DNA of 64,000 nt. Source: JALYRV01 sp040902895 (GTDB lineage: Bacteria; Acidobacteriota; Vicinamibacteria; Vicinamibacterales; SCN-69-37). Location: contig JBBDWL010000066.1 in NCBI GenBank assembly GCA_040902895.1, forward strand, positions 1-64,000, in the 5' to 3' direction. The position numbers and the translations under genes are program-made. The notes under the pieces were generated by a model. The model did no database searches. It saw nothing but the letters and a program-made list of their open reading frames with translations, and was not told the origin of the DNA. Below, piece by piece: positions 25,469-33,636 of this stretch (its first letter is position 1; every line of letters starts with the position of its first letter).

Positions 25469-28123
25469 CTACTCGACTCTCAGCGCGACCAGCGGATCAA
25501 CTTTTCCCGCGCGGCGCGCGGGGAGATAGGCGGCGAATATCGCCGTAACAAGCAGGAGCGCCGCAACGGCGCCAACCGTGAGCGGATCGAACGGGCTCAC
25601 GCCGTACAGCATCGTTCGTATCGCAGTGCCCGCGACGTAAGCGCCGGCGGTCCCGAGCACCACTCCGATAGCCGCAAGGGCGATCGCGTGTCCGACGACC
25701 AGCGACGATACCGATCGGCGCGTCGCGCCCAGCGCGAGCCTGACGCCCATCTCGCGCGTCCGCTGGCTCGTGGTGAAGCTCATGATGCCGTACACCCCCG
25801 CCGCGGCAAGCAACATGGCGACCGCGGCAAACACCGCGACGAGCACCATCGCGAAGCGCCGCGGCGCGACGGTGGCGGCCACGAGCTCCGGCACGGTCGC
25901 CTCGTCATAGATCGTCTGCAGTGGATCGAGCGCCCAGACCACCTGCTTTGCCGGCTCGATCAGCGCGGCAGGATCGGCCGATGCGCGAAGCACGTACGTC
26001 ATCGATCCGAATCCAACTTGCGCCTGAGAGAGGAACAGTTCGTCGCGCGCGGGCTGATCGAGCGCGTCGTGGCGCAGCTCGCTGACGACGCCAATGATCT
26101 GCGTGCGGATTTGGCGCCCCGTGAAACGCACGTTGACGAACGCGCCTATCGGGCTCGCGTCACGCCAGTGCCGCTTCGAGAGCGACTGGCTCACGATCGC
26201 CACCGGCGCCGACCGTGCATCGTCATACGCCGTGAACGTGCGGCCGCTCACAAGGGGAATGCCCATCGTCTCGAAGTAGCCGTCGCTTGCCGCCGTGAGA
26301 AAAACGGTTCTGGCATCAGACGGGTTGTCGGCGCGGCCTTCGACGGCGAGCGGCGCTTCGATGTTGATGTTGGCGGGAATGAACGGCATGGCCGACACGG
26401 CGCCGGCATGCGTCACACCAGGCAGCGCTCGCATGCGATCGATCGACTCGCGGAAGAACTGGATGCGCTGTTCGGCCGTGCGCGTGCGGTCTCCGTACGC
26501 AAACAGCTGCACTGCCGCAACCCGGTCGGCGGCGAATCCCGTGTCGACGCGCATGATGGCGAAGAAGCTTCGAAGCAGCAGGCCGGCACTGACGACCAGC
26601 ACCATTGCCAGCGCGATCTCCGCGATTGCGAGAAGGTCGCGCGTCCGTCTGGCGCGGCGCGTGCCCGTGGCGCCGCGTCCTTCCTTCATCGGATCGCTGG
26701 CAGCGGCCCTCGAGACGTGCAGCGCCGGCACGAGGCCAAACCCGATGGCGGTGGCCATGCCGAGGGCGCAGGCGAATGCAAACACGCGCCAGTCCATCGA
26801 GATCTGCTGCAGCCCGGTGATTTCTGGCGGCGCCATCGCGATAACCGTATCGAGCAGTGTGCGCGCCAGAAGCAGCCCCATTGCCGTTCCGGCGGCGGCA
26901 ATCATCAGGCTCTCGGTCAGCATCTGGCGGACGAGCCGCGACCGGCTCGCGCCGAGCGCGCCGCGAATGGCAAACTCGCGCTCCCGTTCAGCGCCGCGCG
27001 CCAGCATCAGGTTTGCGACATTGGCGCATGCGATGAGCAGCACGAGCGCGACAGCCGCCAGCATCGCGAACAGCGCGGGGCGCACCTTCGCCTCGAGGTG
27101 CTCAGTCAGCGGGTCGACCTGCGCGACAACCGTCGCGTTCGTTTTCGGATAGTCCTTTGCCATGCGCGCGGAAATCGCGTTCATTTCCGCCTGCGCTCCC
27201 TGCCGGGTCCGGTCGCGGCGAAGCTTCGCGATCACGGCCCAGTACCCTGACGTTCTGTTCTGCCGGGCCCACTCCTGCGGCGCGACGTCGGGCAGCCAGA
27301 GATCACGGCGCTCCGATGCGGCGATCATCGGCAAATCGAACCACGCCGGCAGAACGCCGATGACTTCCACCGGCACGCCGTCGAGCGGGAGCGTCTTCCC
27401 AACGATGGCCGGATCCTGCCCGAATCGCGTCGTCCAGAGCTCATGACCGAGCACCGCAACCTGCTCGCGCCCGCTCTTGTGATCGGCGCCGCTGAACAAC
27501 CGGCCATGCAGCGGCTGGATGCCCAGGATCTCGAAAAATCCTTCGCTGACTCTCGTGCCGAAGAACACTTCCGGCTTCGCGCCGCCGGTGTAGTCGACGC
27601 TCCACGGCGCGAGGGAGGCGACCTTCTCGAAGCTTGTCGCACGATCGCGCCAGTCGAAGAAATTGCCGGACGCCACTTCCTGCCGCGGGGCGGATGACGA
27701 GGTGTCGCGTTCCCAGAGGGCGACGATGCGGTCGGCGTCGGGGTAGGGAAGGGACCGCAGCAGCAGCGCGTCGGCGACGGTGAAGATGGCTGTGCTCGCG
27801 CCGAGGCCGAGCGCCAGCACGCCGGTGGCGATGATGGTGAAGACCGGCCGGCCGGCGAGCATCCGTGTGACGTGTGTGATGTCGTGAATCATTTCGGCAT
27901 CTCGCGAGAACTGGCGCCGCAGCCACGCCGCGTCGCTGAATGAGCCGGACGATCGCTGCAGCAGGAGCAGCTGTGACGAGAATCCCGGTGCGAGCCGGCG
28001 CTGCTCGTGATGCAGCTCGGCTTCCCACTCGCGGAGCCACGCCTCGCGATGCCGGCGCGGGACGAGCAGGCTGGCGGCTCGAACCATGCGGCGGGCGGCG
28101 GCGGCGAGAAGCGTGCGGGGCAT
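25469..28123 (-). CDS. ADOP-type ABC permease (MacB/FtsX fold)
   Basis: 884-aa 'acidobacterial duplicated orphan permease'. An N-terminal cytoplasmic ~90-residue prefix ('HREAWLREWEAELHHEQ') precedes two MacB-like periplasmic domains and two FtsX permease blocks. Membrane segments lie near 'TIIATGVLALGLGASTAIFTVAD', 'ALFAMLAAVALVLLIACANVANLMLARG' (each quoted in part) and at the C-terminus ending 'RAGKVDPLVALRVE'. No ATPase is fused or adjacent, as usual for ADOPs, so the energy source is unknown. Its start lies 9 bp after the stop of a PadR gene, forming the typical PadR-ADOP unit. Confidence 0.9.
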   Translation of the reverse strand: MPRTLLAAAARRMVRAASLLVPRRHREAWLREWEAELHHEQRRLAPGFSSQLLLLQRSSGSFSDAAWLRRQFSRDAEMIHDITHVTRMLAGRPVFTIIATGVLALGLGASTAIFTVADALLLRSLPYPDADRIVALWERDTSSSAPRQEVASGNFFDWRDRATSFEKVASLAPWSVDYTGGAKPEVFFGTRVSEGFFEILGIQPLHGRLFSGADHKSGREQVAVLGHELWTTRFGQDPAIVGKTLPLDGVPVEVIGVLPAWFDLPMIAASERRDLWLPDVAPQEWARQNRTSGYWAVIAKLRRDRTRQGAQAEMNAISARMAKDYPKTNATVVAQVDPLTEHLEAKVRPALFAMLAAVALVLLIACANVANLMLARGAEREREFAIRGALGASRSRLVRQMLTESLMIAAAGTAMGLLLARTLLDTVIAMAPPEITGLQQISMDWRVFAFACALGMATAIGFGLVPALHVSRAAASDPMKEGRGATGTRRARRTRDLLAIAEIALAMVLVVSAGLLLRSFFAIMRVDTGFAADRVAAVQLFAYGDRTRTAEQRIQFFRESIDRMRALPGVTHAGAVSAMPFIPANINIEAPLAVEGRADNPSDARTVFLTAASDGYFETMGIPLVSGRTFTAYDDARSAPVAIVSQSLSKRHWRDASPIGAFVNVRFTGRQIRTQIIGVVSELRHDALDQPARDELFLSQAQVGFGSMTYVLRASADPAALIEPAKQVVWALDPLQTIYDEATVPELVAATVAPRRFAMVLVAVFAAVAMLLAAAGVYGIMSFTTSQRTREMGVRLALGATRRSVSSLVVGHAIALAAIGVVLGTAGAYVAGTAIRTMLYGVSPFDPLTVGAVAALLLVTAIFAAYLPARRAGKVDPLVALRVE

Positions 28124-28132
28124 GTGCGGCCG

Positions 28133-28441
28133 TCAGGCGCGGCGTGTTTTTGCGCGCGAGGGAAGGCCGGCCAGCATCGGATACCGGCGGCGGGCCTGCT
28201 CGGCGAGGGCGAGTCCGGCGCGCGTGAGCTCGTAGTACCGCCGCGGCGGGCGCTGGTCGCGTTGCGCTTTGGCGGCGTCTTCCCAGCGTGAACCAGCCAG
28301 CGCCTCTTCCTCGAGCCGGCGCAGGATCGGGTACACGGTGCCGCTGGGGAGGCCGGTGGCGTCGAGGATATCGAAGCCGTGACGGTACCCGCGTGCGAGG
28401 GCGTCGAGCACCAGGGCGGTGGCGGAGGTCAGGCTTGGCAT
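28133..28441 (-). CDS. PadR-family transcriptional regulator
   Basis: 102-aa winged-helix protein of the acidobacterial PadR type: 'TSATALVLDALARGYRHGFDILDATGLPSGTVYPILRRLEEEALAGSRWED' spans the DNA-binding domain (the whole block is about residues 4-55), followed by 'PPRRYYELTRAGLALAEQ', the characteristic wing and dimerisation part. It is encoded just upstream of the ADOP permease and is likely to regulate it. A perfect inverted repeat 8 bp before its start codon is the obvious operator, implying autorepression relieved by an unknown ligand. Confidence 0.92.
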   Translation of the reverse strand: MPSLTSATALVLDALARGYRHGFDILDATGLPSGTVYPILRRLEEEALAGSRWEDAAKAQRDQRPPRRYYELTRAGLALAEQARRRYPMLAGLPSRAKTRRA

Positions 28442-28448
28442 ACACCGT

Positions 28449-28466
28449 ATCCTACATAGGTAGGAT
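28449..28466. promoter_or_regulatory. Palindromic PadR operator
   Basis: ATCCTAC-N4-GTAGGAT is a perfect 7-bp inverted repeat in the gap between the PadR gene (8 bp away, leftward) and the TolB-like gene (47 bp away, rightward). PadR proteins bind such dyads upstream of their own genes. The position would allow control of both directions. Confidence 0.7.
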
Positions 28467-28513
28467 GCTTCTGTCCAGCCCCGGCTGTGGCTGCAGGTTA
28501 TATGATCGACGAG

Positions 28514-29557
28514 ATGTCCCGATTGATTTTTGCGTTGCTCGTCATTGGTGTGTGCGCGTCGCCTATGCCGGAACTAAATTCCCGGCTGACCGCCGTGCAG
28601 GACGAGCGCCATCTACGGAATATCCGCCAACTGACGTTCGGCGGCCAGAATGCCGAAGCCTATTTCTCGTTCGACGGGAAGAAGATCATCTTCCAGAGCA
28701 CGCGCGACGGCGCCCGATGCGATCAGCAGTACACCATGGATGCCGACGGCGCCAACCTGCGGCGCGTCAGCAACGGGCAGGGCCGCACGACGTGCGGATT
28801 CTTCGTGCCAGGCGGGCGCGAAATCGTCTATGCGTCGACGCATGGCGGCGGCCCCGACTGTCCGCCGCGTCCCGACATGTCGCGCGGATACGTCTGGCCG
28901 ATCTACGCGACCTACGACATCTATCGCGGCAACGCCGACGGCTCGAACCGGCGCAACATCACGAACTCGCCCGGTTACGACGCCGAGCTCACCATCGGCC
29001 CGGACGGCCGCCTCGTCTTCACCAGCGTCCGCGACGGTGACATGGAGATCTATTCCATGAACGGCGACGGATCGGACGTGCGCCGGCTCACCAATCGTGT
29101 CGGGCCCGACGGCGGGCCGTTCTTCAGCAGCGACGGATCGAAAATTGTCTTTCGCGGTCGCACGCTGACCGCGGGCCCTGAGCTCGATCGCTATGCGCTG
29201 CTGCTCGAGGATGGCCTCTGGCAGCCGACCTCGCTCGAGATCTTCGTCATGGATCGGGACGGAAAGAATCTGCGGCAGGTCACGACATCGGCCGCCGCCA
29301 GCTTCGCGCCGTACTTCCATCCCGACGGCAAACGCATCATCTTTTCGTCGAATATCACCAGTCAGCAGGGCCGCGGCGAATTCGATCTCTACATGATCAA
29401 TGTGGATGGCAGCGGCCTCGAACGCGTGACGTACACGCCCGAGTTCGACGGCTTCCCGATGTGGTCGCCTGACGGGAAAAAGCTCGTGTTCGCCTCGAAC
29501 CGCAATGCCGCCGTCGCCGGCGATACCAACATTTTCATCGCCGACTGGGTCGACTGA
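28514..29557 (+). CDS. TolB-like beta-propeller protein (WD40/PD40 repeats)
   Basis: 347-aa exported protein. The ATG at 28514 gives a signal peptide ('SRLIFALLVIGVCASPMPE'); a GTG at 28487 and an ATG at 28502 are alternatives. At least six PD40-type blades are visible, with motifs such as 'AYFSFDGKKIIFQSTRDG', 'GREIVYASTHGG', 'PFFSSDGSKIVFRG', 'PYFHPDGKRIIFSSN' and 'PMWSPDGKKLVFASNRN'. Such propellers often act as periplasmic scaffolds or as N-terminal domains of S9 peptidases, but no hydrolase domain follows here. It is divergent from the PadR gene with the operator between them. Confidence 0.85.
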   Translation: MSRLIFALLVIGVCASPMPELNSRLTAVQDERHLRNIRQLTFGGQNAEAYFSFDGKKIIFQSTRDGARCDQQYTMDADGANLRRVSNGQGRTTCGFFVPGGREIVYASTHGGGPDCPPRPDMSRGYVWPIYATYDIYRGNADGSNRRNITNSPGYDAELTIGPDGRLVFTSVRDGDMEIYSMNGDGSDVRRLTNRVGPDGGPFFSSDGSKIVFRGRTLTAGPELDRYALLLEDGLWQPTSLEIFVMDRDGKNLRQVTTSAAASFAPYFHPDGKRIIFSSNITSQQGRGEFDLYMINVDGSGLERVTYTPEFDGFPMWSPDGKKLVFASNRNAAVAGDTNIFIADWVD

Positions 29558-29570
29558 GTTGTCCGGCGCC

Positions 29571-30473
29571 TCAGCGCACGGCGTACCCCCGGCGCGCGCG
29601 CACGGTCAGCGATCGTTTGCCTTTGATCCGGACGTCGAGCGTGTGAAAGCCGGTGCGGGCGACGCCTTTCGGCGTGAAGTGCAGCACGTAGCTGGATCGG
29701 AAGTCATCGAGCACGCGCCGGAACGTCGCGGTGAGATCGATCGGAGCGTTGACCGTTATTGTCGTCCTCGTGCCAGCCGTCCGTGTGGTGCGCCCGGACG
29801 CCTGGATGACCGTGCCCCCGGTTTCTGACGCGAGGTCGCGCAGCAGCTCCAGCCCTTGCCGCGCCTGCGGCCCGGCCGCCGACCCGGATCCTGGAACCAC
29901 GGATGCGATCGACGCGTTGGTCCGGCGTGCCAGATCGATCAGGGCAGCGGGCGTCGTGATGCTCGAGTTGTCGGCGCCGTCGGTGAAGACCACAATCAGC
30001 TGACGCCGTTCCGGCTCCGATGCCGACACGAGGGCCACCGCGAGCGCATCCCAGATCGACGAGCTGCCGCCTGCCACGGCAGAACGAAGCGCCTCGTCGA
30101 TCTTCGCGGCATCCGCGGTGAAATCGACGGCGCGGCTGATGCGCATATTGAATCCGAGGAACCTGAGCCTGTCATCGGGCCCGAGATCGGCCATGAGCTG
30201 CCTGACGGCCTGACGCAGCCGGTCAAGCAGAGGTCCTGTCACGCTCAAACTCACGTCGAGGGTGAGTGTGACGTCGATCGGCAGCTTGCCATAGCTGACG
30301 CTGGCCACATCCTGCGGCACGCCGTTGTCGAACACCTCGAAGTCGGCGGCGCGAAGGCCCGTGACGACCCGCGAGCCGTCGCGGACGGAGACGTCGACGG
30401 TCACGGCATCTACGCCGGAACGGAATGTCGCCTGCGGGATCAGCAGGCACGCCGCGAGGCCGAGCCGCATCAT
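29571..30473 (-). CDS. VWFA-related acidobacterial domain protein with intact MIDAS
   Basis: 300-aa secreted protein. Start ATG at 30473 overlaps the stop of the upstream gene (ATGA) and gives a short signal peptide ('MRLGLAACLLIPQATFRS'). The von Willebrand A domain (about 60-250) has a complete metal site: DVSLS, a Ser-rich 'GGSSSIWDAL' and 'VVFTDGADNSS'. The C-terminal 'DDFRSSYVLHFTPKGVARTGFHTLDVRI' block is the mark of the VWFA-related acidobacterial family. It probably binds a protein partner through a metal ion at the cell envelope. It is the third gene of a coupled three-gene operon and a paralogue of the first half of the middle gene. Confidence 0.88.
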   Translation of the reverse strand: MMRLGLAACLLIPQATFRSGVDAVTVDVSVRDGSRVVTGLRAADFEVFDNGVPQDVASVSYGKLPIDVTLTLDVSLSVTGPLLDRLRQAVRQLMADLGPDDRLRFLGFNMRISRAVDFTADAAKIDEALRSAVAGGSSSIWDALAVALVSASEPERRQLIVVFTDGADNSSITTPAALIDLARRTNASIASVVPGSGSAAGPQARQGLELLRDLASETGGTVIQASGRTTRTAGTRTTITVNAPIDLTATFRRVLDDFRSSYVLHFTPKGVARTGFHTLDVRIKGKRSLTVRARRGYAVR

Positions 30474-32437
30474 CGCGTGCTCTCCCGCATCCGGCCGATG
30501 ATGGCGTCGTAGTGACGATAGTCCCCGAGCCAGTAGACCCACCATGGGTCGAAGCGTTCCTGGGCCGCGTTCTGAATCGCCGCGGCAAGCGCTTCCGCGG
30601 CGGGCCGATCGCCGGCGCGCACCGCCAGCCGCATCAGCGCCACGCGCGGAGACTGCGTGCCTGGCAGCACCTCGAGCGCGTCCTGATATGCGGCCTTGGC
30701 CTCCTCGAACTGCTCCAGCGCCTCGAGCACGCGCCCCCGAAACAGGCTCCTGAAGTATTGGATGATCGGATCGGGTTCGGCGGGGCCCGCCTCGACGGCA
30801 TCGAGCGCGGCGAGCGCGTCCCGGTGGCGATCGATGCGGTGCAGGAAGAACGCCTTTCGCACGCGCGCTTCCGCCGCGGTTTCGGGAAACCGTGCCGCCG
30901 TGTCGTACCGCGACGTAGTCTCTGTCACATGCGAGGCCTCCCCGGCGCCGCCACGGCCTTCAGCGTCCTCGAGTGCGCGCGACTGATCGGCGGCGAACGC
31001 GCGCGCCAGCACGAATCGTGGCTCATCTGAAAAACGCGAGAGTGCGTAATCGGCGAACTCGCGCGTGATCTGGGGATGGTTGACACCCTGCAGCATCGCC
31101 AGCACCGCCCAGAGCCAGTAACGCTCGAATCTGTCCGGGCCGAGCGGGTGGCGCACCAGCTTGCGGTGGTCAACCAGAAGATCGCGCGCCGCCTCGATGG
31201 CAGCCTCACGACGCGAGCGCAGCGCCGCTTCCGCGATCTCGATCACGAACACCGCCTCGCGGTTCGGGTTGGCCGGCCAGGGATTGCCCGCCTTGCGGAC
31301 GTCGGCAACCAATGTGGCGTCCGCGACGCCGGCCAGCACCTTCTCCATCCGGGCATAGTCGGCGCGATCGTAGGCTTCGACGAGAGTGCTGACCCTGCCG
31401 GGGAACTGCGGCCTGTCTGATGGCTTTTCTTCCCGCCCGCGAGGCCGCGGGGCCGCCTCGACGCCGTACCCGCGCCGCGCATGCAACGTGTAAGAGGGAT
31501 ACTTCGGCACGGTCACCACAATCTCGTGCCATCCTTCTCGCGCCACGCCCTTCGGCGTGTAGCGCAGCACGTAGCTGCGCCGGTAATCCTCGAAGACTTT
31601 GGTGACGACGTCTGACGTGTCGGTGATGAGGCCCGGCAGATGCAGCGCGCCGCCGGTGGCGTCGGCGGCCGCGCGGAGGGTCTCGATATCGCGGATGCTG
31701 TCGTAGGGCCGCCAGAACAGACGTGTCGGCGGACGCAAGCCCGAGATCTGCCGGCGCGCCGCATTCAGCCGCGTCCGTCCCGTCGAGTACGACGGAGGCT
31801 GGGTGGCGAGCTCGAGCACCACGTCGAGCTGCACGATGTGCAGCACCGCCTCTGATTGCCGCGCAAGCGCGATGACCGTTTCGGGCGCGATGGTGCTAAT
31901 GGCGTCGACGCCGTTCGTGACCGCGACAATCAGATGGCGGCGCCCGGATTCGGCGCCGCGCAGCAACGCCGCGGCGATCCCGTCGCTTGCCGCGGAGACT
32001 CCGCGCGGCTCGATCGGCGGCATCGTCTGCAGCGCCGGCGCTCTGGCGGGAAGAATGTCGGCGACGCCGCCATTGATGGCCGTCACGCGAATGCGGTCGG
32101 CGGGCCGCAGCCGCGAGGCGATACGCCGGACCTGCTCGTGAATCGAGTCGAGGCCTATCGTGACGTCTTCGTTCGCATCGACGAGCACGGAGACATCGAC
32201 AGGCACCTCCTGCATCTCGACACTCTCGATTGTCTGGCGCACGCCGTTGTCGAGCAGCACGAAGTCATTCGCAGTGAGTCCGCCGACAGGCCTCCCGATC
32301 GTGCGTACGGACACATCGACGGTCACGACATCGACCGTCGAGCGAAAGACAGGCTGTTGCTGCGCGGTCTGGCGGGCGTCCACAGCGGTTGCGACGGCGA
32401 TCGCAAGCACGAGCGCCGCAAAAAACGGCCGCGTCAA
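30470..32437 (-). CDS. VWFA-related domain fused to a TPR-like domain, degenerate MIDAS
   Basis: 655 aa, with start inferred as TTG at 32437, overlapping the upstream stop (TTGA) and giving the signal peptide 'LTRPFFAALVLAIAVATAVDA'. The first ~330 residues parallel the downstream VWFA protein, including 'EDYRRSYVLRYTPKGVAREGWHEI'. The metal site is lost: DxSxS is DANED, and the later T-D-G is T-N-G ('VAVTNGVDAIS'). The second half is helical repeats ending in 'FDPWWVYWLGDYRHYDAIIGRMR', similar to the end of the upstream TPR protein. It therefore looks like a fusion of the two neighbouring gene types. An ATG further upstream (32512) lies inside the neighbouring gene and is less likely. Confidence 0.82.
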   Translation of the reverse strand: MTRPFFAALVLAIAVATAVDARQTAQQQPVFRSTVDVVTVDVSVRTIGRPVGGLTANDFVLLDNGVRQTIESVEMQEVPVDVSVLVDANEDVTIGLDSIHEQVRRIASRLRPADRIRVTAINGGVADILPARAPALQTMPPIEPRGVSAASDGIAAALLRGAESGRRHLIVAVTNGVDAISTIAPETVIALARQSEAVLHIVQLDVVLELATQPPSYSTGRTRLNAARRQISGLRPPTRLFWRPYDSIRDIETLRAAADATGGALHLPGLITDTSDVVTKVFEDYRRSYVLRYTPKGVAREGWHEIVVTVPKYPSYTLHARRGYGVEAAPRPRGREEKPSDRPQFPGRVSTLVEAYDRADYARMEKVLAGVADATLVADVRKAGNPWPANPNREAVFVIEIAEAALRSRREAAIEAARDLLVDHRKLVRHPLGPDRFERYWLWAVLAMLQGVNHPQITREFADYALSRFSDEPRFVLARAFAADQSRALEDAEGRGGAGEASHVTETTSRYDTAARFPETAAEARVRKAFFLHRIDRHRDALAALDAVEAGPAEPDPIIQYFRSLFRGRVLEALEQFEEAKAAYQDALEVLPGTQSPRVALMRLAVRAGDRPAAEALAAAIQNAAQERFDPWWVYWLGDYRHYDAIIGRMRESTR

Positions 32438-33570
32438 TTCCGAATCTCCGCGCGGAGCTGCGCGATCAGCTCGGGCCAGAAGCGATCGTCGGCGGCGCCG
32501 TAGGTGAGCCACGGATCGACTGGCTGCGGGCTCGTCGACAGCTGCGCCTCGACAAGGCCTCCAGCCTCGGATCGCCGTCCCTGTTTTGCCAGCAGCGCCC
32601 CGAGCGCGAGCGTTGCCGACTGCGCGTGTGGAATCGTCGCGAGCGCGCGCCGGTACGCGGCTTCGGCCTCGACGGGCTGCTTCGCCGCCTCATGCGCTTG
32701 ACCTTGGAAGTACCGCGCGAGATACACGAGATAGCGATCGCGCGTCAGCGTCTCTGCGCGCGCGAATGTTTCGAGCGCGTCCTTTACCCGGCGCCGGCGG
32801 GCCTGCAGCGCGCCAAGCCGCACCGCGGCTTCGCCGCCGATGGCGTCGTCGCGCAACGCCTTCTCGAACGCATCTGCGGCGGCGTCGGCCTGGCGCGGCG
32901 CCACGGACCCGCGAGACCGCGTCCACGTCTGCCAGTCCAGCGCGATGGCGATCGACAGCCTGAAGCGCGGCTCGTTCTTGAAGCGCGCCGTCGCGTGATA
33001 GATGTGCGCGATCTCGTCAGGAGCGTTCATCCGCGCGTCCCAGGGACTGCCGATGAGAAACTCGAAATCGCCCGTCCGCTGCGCAACGGCCACAGCCGCG
33101 AGATGCCAGATCCGCTCAATCGGGCGCGGTGCCGGCTCCGTGCGTAGCAGCGCGCATCCCCACTCGATCAGGAGCGGCGGCGCCTTCCAGAAGATGCTGT
33201 CGGCCTCCTGGTTCTCGTTGCCCTGCGCCGTCAGGCGCCGGAGCCATTTCCAGTCGACATGATCCGCGGCGCGGGCCGCTTCGAGGGCGAAGGTCGCCGC
33301 CGCCAGTCTGCGCTTCGCGCGCTCCGCGTCAGGCGCCGCCGCCAGCCAGGACGGCACCTCGCGCCGCAGCGCCTCGAGCAGCGCGTCATAACCGCCGAGG
33401 TCCTCGATACCCTCGAGCTCGCTGACGACGGCGTCATGTTCGCCGCGCTGGTAGCGATCGAGCTGGCTGACGACAGCGGAGGACTGCGCGGACGGCCGCA
33501 CCGACGCCGGGATGGCGACAAGAAGCAGGAACGGCAGGATGGCGAGATGGGCGTGCCGCACCGGATTCAC
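32434..33570 (-). CDS. Secreted TPR-like repeat protein
   Basis: 378 aa with a signal peptide ('HLAILPFLLLVAIPASVRPSAQ'). Helical repeats run from about residue 60 to 350, the clearest TPR-like units being 'AFEKALRDDAIGGEAAVRLGAL', 'DALETFARAETLTRDRYLVYLA' and 'EAEAAYRRALATIPHAQSATLA' (quoted in part). It ends in 'VDPWLTYGAADDRFWPELIAQLRAEI', a block shared with the C-terminus of the next gene. It is the first gene of the TPR / VWA-TPR / VWA operon. The products probably form a periplasmic protein-interaction complex; the actual role is unknown. Confidence 0.8.
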   Translation of the reverse strand: MNPVRHAHLAILPFLLLVAIPASVRPSAQSSAVVSQLDRYQRGEHDAVVSELEGIEDLGGYDALLEALRREVPSWLAAAPDAERAKRRLAAATFALEAARAADHVDWKWLRRLTAQGNENQEADSIFWKAPPLLIEWGCALLRTEPAPRPIERIWHLAAVAVAQRTGDFEFLIGSPWDARMNAPDEIAHIYHATARFKNEPRFRLSIAIALDWQTWTRSRGSVAPRQADAAADAFEKALRDDAIGGEAAVRLGALQARRRRVKDALETFARAETLTRDRYLVYLARYFQGQAHEAAKQPVEAEAAYRRALATIPHAQSATLALGALLAKQGRRSEAGGLVEAQLSTSPQPVDPWLTYGAADDRFWPELIAQLRAEIRN

Positions 33571-33636
33571 AGAAAGGCAGGCAACGCTGGCGACGGCAGT
33601 ATAAAGCCGTCCCGCGAATGGTGTAGTCTTCCGCGC

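Noticed and set aside
33259..33636. N-terminal extension of the Asp-box propeller frame
   Set aside because: It is antisense to the TPR gene and lacks a protein-like pattern; the signal peptide starts at 33637.
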